Assembly: GCF_016722765.1 (NCBI RefSeq)
Contig: NZ_JAEQND010000007.1
Coordinates: 62,001-126,000, forward strand
DNA from: Ramlibacter alkalitolerans
GTDB lineage: Bacteria > Pseudomonadota > Gammaproteobacteria > Burkholderiales > Burkholderiaceae_C
Reading direction: 5' to 3'
DNA length: 64,000 nt
The translations under genes were made by a program, and so were the position numbers. Position 1 is the first letter of the stretch. Every line of letters starts with the position of its first letter. Below, piece after piece: positions 1-10,323 of the stretch. The notes beneath the pieces are model-generated. The model searched no databases and was not told where the DNA came from. It was given only the letters and a program-made list of their open reading frames with translations.

Positions 1-34
1 GGATGCGCGCCAGCGCACCCCAGCACTCCAGGCG

Positions 35-1570
35 TCAGCCGCGCGCCGGCCGGATCACCAGGTAGCTCGCCAACTCCCCGCGCCGCAGCAGCAGCGGGAT
101 CGGCTTGTTCTTGTCCAACTTCGCGACGGCGGACTCGAAGTCCTTCACGCTGTTGATCTCGGTGTTGCCGATGGCGGTGATGATGTCGCCCTCGCGCACG
201 CCGGCCCGCGCCGCGGCGCCTTCGGCGACGGATTCGACGCGCACGCCGCCCTTGACCTTGGACTCCTTCTTCTGCGCCGCGGTGAGCTCGGTGACGATGA
301 TGCCGATCTGCTGCTGCGCGGGCGAAACCTGCGGCTTCATCTCCGGCTTGGCCGGCTTGTCGCCCGCCTTCGCCGTGGCTTCCTGCTCGAACTCGGCGAC
401 GGTGATCTGCAGGTCGCGCGAGCCGCCGCGGCGGAACACCGTCAGGTTCGCCTTGCTGCCCGGCTTGGTGTTGCCCACCATGCGCGGCAGGTCGGAGGCG
501 CGCTCGATCGCCGAGCCGTTGAACTTGGTGATGATGTCGCCGGCCTCGATGCCCGCCTTGTCCGCCGGCGAGCCACTTTCCACGCTGCGCACCAGCGCGC
601 CCTGCGGGCGGCCGAGGCCGATCGATTCGGCGACGTCGCGAGTGACCTGGTCGATCTGCACGCCGATGCGGCCGCGCTGCACGCGCCCCGAGACGCGCAG
701 CTGCTCGGCGACGCGGCTGGCCTCGTCGATCGGGATCGCGAACGAGATGCCCATGAAGCCGCCCGAGCGCGAATAGATCTGGCTGTTGATGCCGATCACC
801 TCGCCGCGCATGTTGATCAGCGGGCCGCCGGAGTTGCCGGGGTTGATCGCCACGTCGGTCTGGATGAAGGGCAGGTAGTCGCCGGTGTCGCGGCCCTTGG
901 CGCTGACGATGCCGGCCGTGACGGTGTTCTCCAGGCCGAAGGGCGAGCCGATCGCCATCACCCATTCGCCGACCTTGAGCTTGCTCACGTCGCCCACGCG
1001 CACGGCCGGCAGGCCGGTGGCGTCGATCTTCACCACGGCGACGTCGGTGCGCTTGTCGGAGCCGATGATCTTGGCCTTGAACTCGCGCTTGTCCGGCAGC
1101 GTGACGACCACTTCGTCGGCGCCTTCCACCACGTGGGCATTCGTCATCACGAAGCCGTCCTGCGTGAGGATGAAGCCGGAGCCGACGCCGCGCGGCTGCT
1201 CCTCCTCGCCGCCGCCACCGCCACCGCCGCCACCGCCTCGCGGCGGGTTGGGCCGCTGGCCGCGCGGCACGTTGGGCATGGGCACGCCGAAGAAGCGCCG
1301 GAAGAACTCCTGCATCTCCTCGTCCATCTCGCCGTTGCCGTTGCCGCCCTGGCGGGCGCCGGGCCGCGCGCGCTCCAGCGTGCGGATGTTCACCACCGCG
1401 GGACCGACCTGGTCCACCAGTTCGGTGAAATCAGGCAGGCCGGTGCGGGGCTGCGGTGCCGACTGCGCCAGCGCGGGCAGCGACGGCGTGAATGCGGCCA
1501 CGCCGGCGAAGGCCAGGGCCGTCGCCAGGCCGCAGCCACGCAGGTTGTTCTTCCAATCCGTGCGGAACAT
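35..1570 (-). CDS. degP: DegP/MucD-type periplasmic serine endoprotease (Do family)
   Basis: This is a periplasmic HtrA-family protease/chaperone of 511 residues that degrades misfolded envelope proteins. An N-terminal signal peptide ends near ALAQSA (about residue 36). The trypsin-like domain carries the catalytic triad His146 (TNAHVV), Asp176 (RTDVAVV) and Ser247 (GNSGGP), and two PDZ domains follow. The chosen ATG at 1570 has an AGAGGT ribosome binding site just upstream; a start nine codons earlier is possible but less likely because it would precede the signal peptide. It is the last gene of the fabF-rpoE-rseA-rseB-degP series and corresponds to mucD in Pseudomonas. A possible sigma-E-type promoter lies in front of it. 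An uninterrupted run of ten glycines (residues 112-121) sits in the loop before the protease core. Function is secure from motifs. Confidence 0.95.
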   Translation of the reverse strand: MFRTDWKNNLRGCGLATALAFAGVAAFTPSLPALAQSAPQPRTGLPDFTELVDQVGPAVVNIRTLERARPGARQGGNGNGEMDEEMQEFFRRFFGVPMPNVPRGQRPNPPRGGGGGGGGGGEEEQPRGVGSGFILTQDGFVMTNAHVVEGADEVVVTLPDKREFKAKIIGSDKRTDVAVVKIDATGLPAVRVGDVSKLKVGEWVMAIGSPFGLENTVTAGIVSAKGRDTGDYLPFIQTDVAINPGNSGGPLINMRGEVIGINSQIYSRSGGFMGISFAIPIDEASRVAEQLRVSGRVQRGRIGVQIDQVTRDVAESIGLGRPQGALVRSVESGSPADKAGIEAGDIITKFNGSAIERASDLPRMVGNTKPGSKANLTVFRRGGSRDLQITVAEFEQEATAKAGDKPAKPEMKPQVSPAQQQIGIIVTELTAAQKKESKVKGGVRVESVAEGAAARAGVREGDIITAIGNTEINSVKDFESAVAKLDKNKPIPLLLRRGELASYLVIRPARG

Positions 1571-1607
1571 AGGGACCTCTCCAGAAGCGCCAGACAAGAC
1601 TAATAGC

Positions 1608-1635
1608 TGAGAATACGCCCGCGCGAAAAGTTTCC
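1608..1635 (-). promoter_or_regulatory. Candidate sigma-E (RpoE) promoter for degP
   Basis: On the minus strand GGAAACTT (1628-1635) is followed after 15 bases by TCTCA (1608-1612). This resembles the sigma-E consensus (GGAACTT, about 16 bases, TCTGA-like). It lies in the 146-base gap between rseB and degP, so transcription would start about 30 bases before the degP start codon. It would let degP respond to envelope stress independently of the upstream operon. The match is imperfect and rests on sequence only. Confidence 0.4.
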
Positions 1636-1716
1636 GCGTCAGCCAAAGACGTATCTGCTCTTTACGCTCGGGTTACACCGCCGGACGGCGCACCGCGGCT
1701 GGCCACAGATGGGGAC

Positions 1717-2745
1717 TTATCTGCGGCGCTCAAGGCTGGCCGCGAAGGCGCGCAGGGTGGCGGGCGGCACTTCGCCGACCGCCGTGACCCACCAGTCCTG
1801 CACCCGGCGCGTGAGCGTGTGCGTCGCGCCGCTGGCGAACACGCCTTCGCGCAGGTGGCGCTCGCGGTCGAAGTCCTCGACGAAGAGCGAGACGGAGGCG
1901 AGGCCGTCCGAGAAGATCCACTGCAGCACGCCTTCGGCGCGGCGCTTGTAGCAGTTCACCGGCTTGAAGCCGGCCACCGGCTGCCGCAGGCCCCAGCCTT
2001 CGGCGGCGGGCGTGGTCTTGACCGCGTCGGCCTTTTCCACCCGCCAGCCTTCGGGCACCGCCATCATGTGCGAGAGCCTGTCCATGCGCACCGGCGCGTC
2101 GAGCTGCAGTTCGGAGAAGGCCGCCTGTTCCAGCACGTGGCCCTGTTCGTCCAGCGTCTGCAGCTTGACCATCAACCCGCTTTTCTTCTCGCTCCAGACC
2201 CGGTAGCCGAAGCGCAGGCCGTCCCGCGGCAGCACCTGCACGATGTCGGCGTCGAAGCCGGCGACGCGGTCGGCACCGACCCGGCGGGCGGTGTAGAAAT
2301 CGGCGATCGCGTTGTCTTCGGGCTTGAGCAGCTCGGGAAAGAGGCCGATCGCCTCGCGCCGTTCGCTGCGCACCGTGCGGGACTCCGGCAGGAAGGTCAG
2401 GACTTCGTCGTCGCGCCGGAAGGTGGAACGCTTCTCGCCGGAGAGCGCGTCGATGCGCTCCACCTGGCGCTGCCCGTCGCAGGCGTGCCAGATGCGGGCG
2501 CTGGCCATGCTGCCGTTGCTGGAAGACACGACGAACGTGCCCACGTAGTTGCGCTGCAGCGAGGCCTCCTGCATGCGCGAGAGCCATTCCGTGACGGTGC
2601 GCTCGTGGCGTTCCGACGGCCGCGGATCGGGCAGCGCCGGGGCGGCGAGCGCCTGCGTGACGAGCAGGGTGAGGGCGCCGGAAGCCAGCGCCAGGGCGCC
2701 ACGCGCCAGGCGCCGGCGGGCAAGGGCGGGAGCGTGGCGGGTCAT
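1717..2745 (-). CDS. rseB: RseB/MucB sigma-E regulatory protein
   Basis: A periplasmic regulator of 342 residues that in known systems binds the periplasmic part of the anti-sigma factor RseA/MucA and protects it from proteolysis until lipoprotein or LPS stress signals arrive. The N-terminus has a basic stretch and a hydrophobic segment (about residues 15-35) ending in ALAAPA, consistent with export. The two-part MucB/RseB fold is suggested by the N-terminal lipoprotein-localisation-like segment (EWLSRMQEASLQRNYVGTFV) and a C-terminal domain that includes FSDGLASVSLFVED. It lies 10 bases after rseA and 146 bases before degP, in the usual rpoE-rseA-rseB-degP order. Confidence is high from motif and context together. 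Confidence 0.9.
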   Translation of the reverse strand: MTRHAPALARRRLARGALALASGALTLLVTQALAAPALPDPRPSERHERTVTEWLSRMQEASLQRNYVGTFVVSSSNGSMASARIWHACDGQRQVERIDALSGEKRSTFRRDDEVLTFLPESRTVRSERREAIGLFPELLKPEDNAIADFYTARRVGADRVAGFDADIVQVLPRDGLRFGYRVWSEKKSGLMVKLQTLDEQGHVLEQAAFSELQLDAPVRMDRLSHMMAVPEGWRVEKADAVKTTPAAEGWGLRQPVAGFKPVNCYKRRAEGVLQWIFSDGLASVSLFVEDFDRERHLREGVFASGATHTLTRRVQDWWVTAVGEVPPATLRAFAASLERRR

Positions 2746-2755
2746 CCTCAGGCGG

Positions 2756-3337
2756 TCACCGGCCCGGAGCCTCGAAGGTGGCGTTGCGCAGGAAGCCCGA
2801 GGGCGTCTGCAGCACCGTCGTGCCGGCGAGCTGGCGGTGCGCCTGCAGCAGCTGGTCGAGGCGCGGGTCGCGGATGAGGGTGGCGTTCACCACGTCGCCG
2901 GCCGCCGGCGCCACCGGCGCCGGTGCCACGGCGAGCTGGGGCTGTGCAGCGGGCGCGGCGCTGCCGCTCCACACGTTCCAGCCGACGGCCGCCACGGCGG
3001 CCATGGAGGCGACGCCGGCGGTGAGCTTCCACAGCCAGTCGTTGGCAGCCGGCCGCTGCTCCTGCCGCTGCACCTGCGCTGCCGCCCGCGCAGGGGCGGC
3101 CTGCGGCGCTTCCTGCTTGAGCCGCTCGCGCAGGCGCGCCAGGAAGGCCTCGGGCGGAGTGCCGCGGGCGGTGCTCCCGGAGCGCAGGACCTCGCCCGCG
3201 ACGTGATAGGCACACCAGGTGGTTCGCGCGCGGGCATCGGCGCTTGCCGCCTGCACGCCACGGGCGAACGCCTCACCCTGCAGCTGCCCGTCGGCGAGTG
3301 CCGAAATCAGTTCCTGGTTGTCCATCCTGTTGTCCAT
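2756..3337 (-). CDS. rseA: Anti-sigma-E factor RseA/MucA
   Basis: A single-pass inner-membrane anti-sigma factor of 193 residues that should sequester RpoE. The cytoplasmic N-terminus begins with the family-typical ELISALADGQLQGEAFARG stretch and contains WCAYHVAGEVLRSG. One membrane segment lies near residues 103-123 (LTAGVASMAAVAAVGWNVW), followed by a short periplasmic tail. A second in-frame ATG (3325), immediately preceded by AGG, would give 189 residues, and the true start is not settled. It follows rpoE by 18 bases. The extreme C-terminus (FEAPGR) lacks an obvious hydrophobic tail of the kind recognised in RseB/DegS-type signalling, so the activation route may differ. Confidence 0.88.
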   Translation of the reverse strand: MDNRMDNQELISALADGQLQGEAFARGVQAASADARARTTWCAYHVAGEVLRSGSTARGTPPEAFLARLRERLKQEAPQAAPARAAAQVQRQEQRPAANDWLWKLTAGVASMAAVAAVGWNVWSGSAAPAAQPQLAVAPAPVAPAAGDVVNATLIRDPRLDQLLQAHRQLAGTTVLQTPSGFLRNATFEAPGR

Positions 3338-3355
3338 TGCTTCATGTCCGCGCCG

Positions 3356-3994
3356 TCACCACCGCTTGCCCGACTGGTTCTCCAGCATGGGCTTGACCTT
3401 CGCCGAAATCGCCTCGCGGGCCCGGAAGATCCGGGATCGCACCGTGCCGATCGGGCAGTTCATCACTTCCGCGATCTCCTCGTAGCTCAGGCCCTCGATC
3501 TCGCGCAGCGTCACGGCCTGTCGCAGTTCGTCGGGCAAGGCCTCCATGGCCGAGTTGACCGTGGCGGCGATTTCCTTGGCCGCGAGGACCGTTTCCGGCG
3601 TCTCGGCGCTGGTTAGTTCGTTCTCGACGCCGGAAGTTTCTTCCTCATCATCGCCACCTTTGAGGGCGCTCTCGGAAACCACCGGATCGCGCTTGAGGTC
3701 GACCAGGGCTTTTTTCGCGGTATTGACTGCGATCCGGTACAGCCAGGTGTAGAACTGCGCCTCGCCGCGGAACTGCGAGAGGGCGCGGTAGGCGCGGATG
3801 AAGGTTTCCTGCGCGATGTCCTCGATCAGGTCGGTATCGCGCACCATGCGGCCGATCAGGCGTTCGATGCGGCGCTGGTACTTGATCACCAGCAGCTCGT
3901 ACGCCTTCTGGTCGCCGGCCACCGTGCGCTCCACCAGCATCAGGTCGGTGTCGCCGGACGACGGTGCGGGAGCAGCGGGAGGCGTCTTGGTCAT
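3356..3994 (-). CDS. rpoE: RNA polymerase sigma-E factor (RpoE/AlgU)
   Basis: An ECF (group IV) sigma factor of 212 residues that directs RNA polymerase to envelope-stress promoters. Region 2 is recognisable from DLIEDIAQETFIRAYRAL and FYTWLYRIAVNTAKKAL, and region 4 from LPDELRQAVTLREIEGLSYE and CPIGTVRSRIFRAREAI. The start overlaps the stop of the preceding small membrane protein gene by four bases (ATGA), indicating translational coupling. The next genes are its anti-sigma factor and regulator. An acidic insert near residues 104-123 (GDDEEETSGVENE) between regions 2 and 4 is typical of the betaproteobacterial version. Confidence 0.96.
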   Translation of the reverse strand: MTKTPPAAPAPSSGDTDLMLVERTVAGDQKAYELLVIKYQRRIERLIGRMVRDTDLIEDIAQETFIRAYRALSQFRGEAQFYTWLYRIAVNTAKKALVDLKRDPVVSESALKGGDDEEETSGVENELTSAETPETVLAAKEIAATVNSAMEALPDELRQAVTLREIEGLSYEEIAEVMNCPIGTVRSRIFRAREAISAKVKPMLENQSGKRW

Positions 3995-4452
3995 TGTTCG
4001 GCCGGCGGCGGTTCACCGGCTGGGGGCACAGGCGCGCTGGCGCGCGAATATACCGCACGGCGCAGCGCCTCCCAGTGCGCCGGATCGCGCGCGCTTTCCA
4101 GCCATAGCCAGCGCACGCGGCCCGTTTCCGGCTGCCAACGCAGCAACATCCGATTCTGCAGGTCGAAAGCGATTTCGGGGTGGCCGGCGCCCGCCAGGCC
4201 GCCCTCCTCCCAGCTCCAGCCGGCCCCGTTCCAGCACAGCACGCCGGCCGGCGAGCGCCACCACGCCGCCAGCGCCAGCAGGCCGCCGCCGAGCGCAGCG
4301 GCCAGGCCGAGGGCCTGGCGCCAGCCGAAGGCGTCGGATTGCAGGCTCCAGCCGACGGCCACGCCCAGCCCGGCGAGCGCCGCCAGGGCATGCAGGCCCG
4401 CGGCGAACGCGCTGCGCCCCACCGGATAGCTCACCGATGGGGCCGCGTGCAT
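3991..4452 (-). CDS. Small two-helix membrane protein, possibly YgfX/CptA-like
   Basis: A protein of 153 residues that I do not firmly recognise. Two hydrophobic segments (about residues 15-35 and 47-65) are followed by the tryptophan-rich stretch WWRSPAGVLCWNGAGWSWEE and a soluble tail. Size, two N-terminal helices and the WWRSPAG-type transition resemble the YgfX/CptA family of small inner-membrane proteins, but this is an inference. It lies 15 bases after fabF, and its stop overlaps the rpoE start by four bases (ATGA), so it is translated together with the sigma factor and may act in envelope stress. Confidence 0.7.
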   Translation of the reverse strand: MHAAPSVSYPVGRSAFAAGLHALAALAGLGVAVGWSLQSDAFGWRQALGLAAALGGGLLALAAWWRSPAGVLCWNGAGWSWEEGGLAGAGHPEIAFDLQNRMLLRWQPETGRVRWLWLESARDPAHWEALRRAVYSRASAPVPPAGEPPPAEQ

Positions 4453-4467
4453 ATCGGGCCGAAAGCG

Positions 4468-5709
4468 CTAGATGCGCCTGAAGACGAGCGATCCGTTGGT
4501 GCCGCCGAAGCCGAAGTTGTTCTTCAGCGCCACGTCGATCTTCATGTCCCGCGCCTCGTTGGCGCAGTAGTCCAGGTCGCATTCCGGGTCCTGGTTGAAG
4601 ATGTTGATGGTGGGCGGACTCTTCTGGTCGTGGATCGCCAGCACCGTGAACACCGACTCGATCCCGCCGGCGCCCCCCAGCAGGTGGCCCGTCATGGACT
4701 TCGTCGAGTTGACCACGACCTTCTTCGCGTGCTCACCCAGCGTGTTCTTGATCGCGTTGGTCTCGTTCACGTCGCCCAGCGGCGTGGAAGTGCCGTGGGC
4801 GTTGAGGTACTGCACCTGGTCGGGGTTGATGCCGGCGTTCTTCAGGGCGGCGGTCATCGAGCGGCGCGGGCCGTCGACGTTGGGGGCCGTCATGTGGTAC
4901 GCGTCGGCGCTCATGCCGAAACCGGCCACTTCCGCGTAGATCCTGGCGCCGCGCTTCTTCGCGTGCTCGTACTCTTCCAGCACCAGCACGCCGCCGCCTT
5001 CGCCCAGCACGAAGCCGTCGCGGTCCTTGTCCCAGGGGCGGGACGCGGTCTTGGGGTCGTCGTTACGGGTGGAAAGCGCCCGGGCCGCGGCGAATCCGCC
5101 GATGCCCAGCGGCGAGACCGTCGATTCGGCGCCGCCGGCGACCATCACGTCGGCGTCCCCCGCCTCGATGAGGCGCGCGGACAGGCCGATGGCATGCAGG
5201 CCGGTCGTGCAGGCGGTGACCACGGCGATGTTGGCGCCCTGGAAGCCGTAGCGGATCGACACGTGGCCCGAGATCATGTTGATGATCGAGGCCGGCACGA
5301 AAAACGGCGAGATGCGGCGCGGGCCGCGGTTCATGTATTCGCCGTGCGTCTCCTCGATCATCGGCAGCCCGCCGATGCCGGAGCCGATGTTCACGCCGAT
5401 GCGGGTGGCAAGCTCGGGATCGAGCTGGTCACCGGTGGGCAGGCCGGCATCCTGCACCGCCTGCGCGGCAGCCGCCATCCCGAGGTGGATGAAGCGGTCC
5501 ATGTGGCGCGCTTCCTTCTCGGGCATGTAGTCCGCCACGTTGAAGTTCTTCACTTCCCCCGCGAACCTCACCGAAAGGGCGCTGGCATCGAAGGACGTGA
5601 CCAGGTCGATGCCGCTCCTGCCCGCGAGCAGGTTGGCCCAGGATTCGGCGACCGTATTTCCCACCGGGCTCACGCAGCCCAGTCCCGTCACGACGACGCG
5701 GCGACGCAT
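4468..5709 (-). CDS. fabF: 3-oxoacyl-[acyl-carrier-protein] synthase II
   Basis: Beta-ketoacyl-ACP synthase II of 413 residues, which condenses malonyl-ACP with growing acyl-ACP in type II fatty-acid elongation. The thiolase-fold catalytic triad is visible: the nucleophile Cys167 in VTACTTG, one His in [11 protein letters not shown] and a second in [13 protein letters not shown]. Length is normal for FabF. It lies 8 bases after acpP, which encodes its carrier partner, and starts the run into the rpoE region, so sigma-E gene transcription may be partly driven from fatty-acid promoters. Confidence 0.97.
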   Translation of the reverse strand: MRRRVVVTGLGCVSPVGNTVAESWANLLAGRSGIDLVTSFDASALSVRFAGEVKNFNVADYMPEKEARHMDRFIHLGMAAAAQAVQDAGLPTGDQLDPELATRIGVNIGSGIGGLPMIEETHGEYMNRGPRRISPFFVPASIINMISGHVSIRYGFQGANIAVVTACTTGLHAIGLSARLIEAGDADVMVAGGAESTVSPLGIGGFAAARALSTRNDDPKTASRPWDKDRDGFVLGEGGGVLVLEEYEHAKKRGARIYAEVAGFGMSADAYHMTAPNVDGPRRSMTAALKNAGINPDQVQYLNAHGTSTPLGDVNETNAIKNTLGEHAKKVVVNSTKSMTGHLLGGAGGIESVFTVLAIHDQKSPPTINIFNQDPECDLDYCANEARDMKIDVALKNNFGFGGTNGSLVFRRI

Positions 5710-5717
5710 CTCGGGTC

Positions 5718-5966
<249 letters not shown>

Positions 5967-5990
5967 CTAAGGGTTTGGTTTGAATCCGCG

Positions 5991-5996
5991 ATTTTA
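5991..5996 (-). promoter_or_regulatory. Possible -10 element for acpP
   Basis: TAAAAT on the minus strand, in a locally AT-rich patch of the 98-base fabG-acpP gap, would start transcription about 27 bases before the acpP start codon. I see no good -35 hexamer 17 bases further upstream, so this is tentative. Confidence 0.3.
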
Positions 5997-6055
5997 AGCC
6001 GGGCGGAGTTTCCGGCTGGGGTGGCGCGGCCTGCCGCGACGCGCAAAAGCGCCGC

Positions 6056-6804
<749 letters not shown>

Positions 6805-6808
<4 letters not shown>

Positions 6809-7755
6809 TGCAGGAGGGCCCTGGCTTCGTTGAGGGAGGCGGGGTCGTACACCGCCGCGGCGGGGATCGACGCGTCGATGCGCTTCACCAGGCCGGCCAG
6901 CACCTTGCCGGGGCCGCATTCGAGGATGGCGGCGACGCCGCGCCCCTGGATCGCCCGGATGCACTCGACCCAGCGCACCGGGCCGAAGGCCTGCTCGTAC
7001 AGCGCGGCACGGATGCGGTCGGGTTCGGTCTCGGCCTGCACTTCGATGTTGTTGATCACCGGGATGCGCGGCGGCTGGAAATCGACCTGCGCCATGCGCT
7101 CGCGCAGCTTGTCGGCCGCCGGCTTCATCAGGCTGGAATGGAAGGGGGCGGAGACCGACAGCGGCAGCGCGCGCTTGGCACCCATGGCCTTGAGCACCTC
7201 GCAGGCCTTGTCGACGGCGGCCTTGCTGCCGGCGATCACCGTCTGCGCCGGATCGTTGAAGTTCGCAGCTTCCACCGCTTCGGCGGTGTTGGTCCCGAAG
7301 CTGCGCACGGCTTCGGCGCAGCCTTCGATCACCTTCTGCGCGTCCAGGCCGAGGATGGCCGCCATGCCGCCGGTGCCCACCGGCACCGCCTCCTGCATCG
7401 CCTGGGCGCGAAAGCGCACCAGGGGAGCCGCATCCGCCAGCGTGAGCGTGCCGGCCGCGACCAGGGCCGCGTATTCGCCGAGCGAGTGGCCGGCGACGAC
7501 CGCCGGTTGCGGGCCGCCTTCGGCCAGCCAGGCCCGGTAGGCCGCGATGCCCGCCACCAGCATCGCCGGCTGGGTGTTCGCCGTCAGCCCCAGCGCTTCC
7601 TTCGGACCTTCGTGGATCAGGCGCGCGAGGTCTTCGCCGAGCGCATCGGAGGCTTCCTTCAGGGTCTGCGTCACCGCGGGATGGTCGCCCCAGGCGTCGA
7701 GCATGCCGACGGCCTGCGAGCCCTGGCCGGGAAAGACGAAAGCGAACGGTTTCAT
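6805..7755 (-). CDS. fabD: Malonyl CoA-acyl carrier protein transacylase
   Basis: Transfers the malonyl group from CoA to ACP, supplying the extender unit for fatty-acid synthesis. The 316-residue protein shows the N-terminal GQGSQ motif (10-14), the nucleophile Ser91 in GHSLGEYAAL, and the active-site His within SAPFHSSLM (about residue 202). Its stop codon overlaps the fabG start. It follows fabH by 55 bases. Length and motifs are normal. Confidence 0.97.
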
Positions 7756-7810
7756 GGCTGTCGTTGTTTCTTGTGTCGTATCGAAGGGATGGGCGCGCGC
7801 CCTTCTCCCT

Positions 7811-8788
7811 TCAGAAGTCCAGCAGCACCGCGCCCCAGGTGAAACCGCCGCCGACGCCCTCGAGCATCAACGTGTCACCCTTCTTCACCTTGCCCGTGCG
7901 CACCGCCACGTCGAGCGCGAGCGGGATCGACGCCGCCGAGGTGTTGCCGTGCTCGTCGACGGTGACGATCACCTTGTCCTGCGACATCTTCAGCTTGCGC
8001 GCGGTCCCCATCATGATCCGGATGTTGGCCTGGTGCGGGATCAGCCAGTCGATGTCGGCCTCGGTCTTGCCGGCCTTGGCGAGCGTGGCGCGCGCCGCTT
8101 CCTCCAGCACGCCCACGGCGAGCTTGAAGACGGCCTGGCCGTCCATGCGCAGCAGCGGGTTGCCGTGCACCTTGCCGCCGGACACGCCGCCGGGCACGCA
8201 CAGGATCTCCACGTGCTTGCCGTCGGCATGCAGGTCGGTGGCCAGGATGCCGGGCGTCTCCGACGCTTCCAGCACCACGGCGCCGGCGCCGTCGCCGAAC
8301 AGCACGCAGGTCGTGCGGTCGTCGAAATCGAGGATGCGCGAGAACACTTCGGCGCCGATCACCAGCGCGCACTTCGCCGTGCCGGTGCGGATCAGGGAAT
8401 CCGCGACGGTGAGCGCATAGACGAAGCCGCTGCAGACCGCCTGCACGTCGAACGCGGGGCAGCCGGCGACACCCAGCTTGTTCTGCAGGATGGTCGCGGT
8501 GGAGGGGAACACCATGTCCGGCGTGGACGTGGCGACGATGATCAGGTCGATCTCCGAGGCCTTGCGGCCGGCGGACTCCAGCGCCTGGCGCGCCGCATGC
8601 AGGGCCAGGTCGCTGCTGGGCACGTCGGGCTCGGCGAAGTGGCGCGCGCGGATGCCGGTGCGCTCCACGATCCACGTGTCGGAGGTCTCGAGGCCGCGGG
8701 CGGCCAGCTGCTGCGCCAGGTCCGCGTTGGTGACGCGCTTCGGGGGCAGGTAGCTGCCGGTCCCCGCAATCCGGGAATGTCGGGTCAT
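7811..8788 (-). CDS. fabH: 3-oxoacyl-[acyl-carrier-protein] synthase III
   Basis: Initiates fatty-acid synthesis by condensing acetyl-CoA with malonyl-ACP. The 325-residue protein carries the Cys-His-Asn triad: Cys119 in QAVCSGF, His in IPHQANIRI and Asn in HGNTSAAS. The C-terminal GGGFTWGA motif is also typical. It starts 2 bases after the plsX stop, so plsX and fabH are co-transcribed, linking phospholipid and fatty-acid initiation. Confidence 0.97.
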   Translation of the reverse strand: MTRHSRIAGTGSYLPPKRVTNADLAQQLAARGLETSDTWIVERTGIRARHFAEPDVPSSDLALHAARQALESAGRKASEIDLIIVATSTPDMVFPSTATILQNKLGVAGCPAFDVQAVCSGFVYALTVADSLIRTGTAKCALVIGAEVFSRILDFDDRTTCVLFGDGAGAVVLEASETPGILATDLHADGKHVEILCVPGGVSGGKVHGNPLLRMDGQAVFKLAVGVLEEAARATLAKAGKTEADIDWLIPHQANIRIMMGTARKLKMSQDKVIVTVDEHGNTSAASIPLALDVAVRTGKVKKGDTLMLEGVGGGFTWGAVLLDF

Positions 8789-8790
8789 TT

Positions 8791-9849
8791 CTAGTAGGTT
8801 GTGACCGGTTGCGGCTGCGCCTGCGCCGGTTCGTCGGCGCCGACCAGCAGCGGGCGGGCATGCGCGATGCGCGCCTGGACCCGGTCCAGCAAGTTGTGCC
8901 GGGCCGCATCATAAGCTCGGATGAGGGCTTGCTCGAATGCGAGCTCGTCCGCCGACCCGTGGCTCTTGAAGACGAGGCCGCGCAGCCCCATCAGCGCCGC
9001 GCCGTTGTAGCGGCGGTGGTCGACGCGCTTCTTGAAGGCGGCGAGCACGGGATAGGCCGCCACCGCCGCCAGCTTCGTGAGCGGCGTGCGCGCGAATTCC
9101 TGCTTCAGGAAGCCGCCGACCATCGACGCCAGGCCTTCGCTCGTCTTGAGCATCACGTTGCCGACGAAGCCGTCGCACACCACGATGTCGGTCGTGCCCT
9201 TGAAGATGTCGTTGCCTTCGACGTTGCCGAAGAAATTGAGGTCGCCTGCACTGCCGGCGGCGCGCAGCAGCTCGCCGGCCTTCTTGATCATCTCGCTGCC
9301 CTTGATCGCTTCCTCGCCGATGTTCAGGAGGCCCACCGAGGGGTTCTCGTCCTCCGTCAGCGCCGACACCAGCGCCGAACCCAGCACGGCGAACTGCAGC
9401 AGGTGCTGCTCGGTGCAATCGACGTTGGCGCCGAGATCCAGCACGGTGGTCGCGCCGCCCTTCGCGTTCGGCAGGCCGGAGGCGATGGCCGGACGATCGA
9501 TGCCTTCGACCGTCTTGAGCAGGTAGCGCGCCAGCGCCATCAGGGCGCCGGTGTTGCCGGCCGAGACGGCCGCCTGGGCCTGGCCTTCCTTCACCTGCTG
9601 GATCGCCACGCGCATAGACGAATCCTTCTTCTTGCGCAGGGCGATCTCGACGGCATCGTCCATGGCCACCACCTCGGTGGCGGCCACGACGCGGGCGCGC
9701 GGGTGCTGCAGCGGCGCGAGCGCGGCCGGGGCGCCCACCAGCAACAGCTGGGCCTCCGGGTGGGCCTCCAGGAAATGGCGGCACGCGACCAGCGTGACGC
9801 GGGGGCCGTGGTCGCCCCCCATGCAATCGACTGCCAGCGTGGTCGTCAT
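8791..9849 (-). CDS. plsX: Phosphate acyltransferase PlsX
   Basis: Converts acyl-ACP to acyl-phosphate for phosphatidic acid synthesis. The 352-residue form starts at the ATG at 9849, giving the diagnostic N-terminus [15 protein letters not shown] and a GAGG-containing ribosome binding site. The frame stays open for 25 more codons upstream, but that extension would run through the rpmF terminator hairpin (9905-9936), so it is rejected. Conserved stretches include SAGNTGALM and [10 protein letters not shown]. Confidence 0.95.
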   Translation of the reverse strand: MTTTLAVDCMGGDHGPRVTLVACRHFLEAHPEAQLLLVGAPAALAPLQHPRARVVAATEVVAMDDAVEIALRKKKDSSMRVAIQQVKEGQAQAAVSAGNTGALMALARYLLKTVEGIDRPAIASGLPNAKGGATTVLDLGANVDCTEQHLLQFAVLGSALVSALTEDENPSVGLLNIGEEAIKGSEMIKKAGELLRAAGSAGDLNFFGNVEGNDIFKGTTDIVVCDGFVGNVMLKTSEGLASMVGGFLKQEFARTPLTKLAAVAAYPVLAAFKKRVDHRRYNGAALMGLRGLVFKSHGSADELAFEQALIRAYDAARHNLLDRVQARIAHARPLLVGADEPAQAQPQPVTTY

Positions 9850-9904
9850 GGCCTCAACTGTAGGGCCTTCGGACGGCCCCTTGGACGGAACAGGATCGCA
9901 CAAG

Positions 9905-9936
9905 AAAAAAGCCCGGTCTGCCACAGCAAACCGGGC
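9905..9936 (-). terminator. Rho-independent terminator after rpmF
   Basis: On the minus strand GCCCGGT and ACCGGGC form a 7-bp stem around a 12-base loop, followed directly by six T residues. It lies 20 bases after the rpmF stop and 56 bases before the plsX start, so rpmF (and yceD) transcripts end or are attenuated here. Confidence 0.85.
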
Positions 9937-9955
9937 CTGTTGGCGTACGGGGCGA

Positions 9956-10138
9956 TCAGGCGTCGTTCTTGGTCTTCAGCACCTTGCGGCCACGGTAGAA
10001 GCCGGTGGGGCTGATGTGGTGGCGCAGGTGGGTTTCGCCGGTGGTGGGCTCCACCGCGATGCCCGGCACGGTGAGCGCGTTGTGCGAACGGTGCATGCCG
10101 CGCTTGGAAGGCGACTTCTTGTTTTGCTGGACGGCCAT
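9956..10138 (-). CDS. rpmF: 50S ribosomal protein bL32
   Basis: A basic ribosomal protein of 60 residues, beginning [20 protein letters not shown] and containing the bL32-typical [17 protein letters not shown]. No Cys-X2-Cys pairs are present, so this is the zinc-independent form. The ATG at 10138 is preceded by CAGGAGCC, a good ribosome binding site. It follows yceD (185 bases upstream) and precedes plsX, the widely conserved yceD-rpmF-plsX arrangement. Confidence 0.97.
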   Translation of the reverse strand: MAVQQNKKSPSKRGMHRSHNALTVPGIAVEPTTGETHLRHHISPTGFYRGRKVLKTKNDA

Positions 10139-10323
10139 GGCGGGCTCCTGGAATTTCTGTGCCGCAGCCAGTGCATGACGGCGGCAGCGGGTTGCGTTGG
10201 TTGACGAGGCGCGCTGGGCGCACCGGCCCTGCCTGCAAGGCGACCGGCGCTGCTGCCCCGGCAGGCAAATGCCGAAGCCTTCTGGCGCGAAGCCCGCAAT
10301 TATAGCCCAAGATGGCAGCTCCG

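Noticed and set aside
3991-4452. Toxin-antitoxin call for the YgfX-like protein
   Set aside because: No antitoxin partner (SdhE/CptB-like) is adjacent and the match is only in size and topology.
9850-9924. N-terminal extension of plsX
   Set aside because: It would extend through the rpmF terminator, and the conserved PlsX N-terminus begins at 9849.
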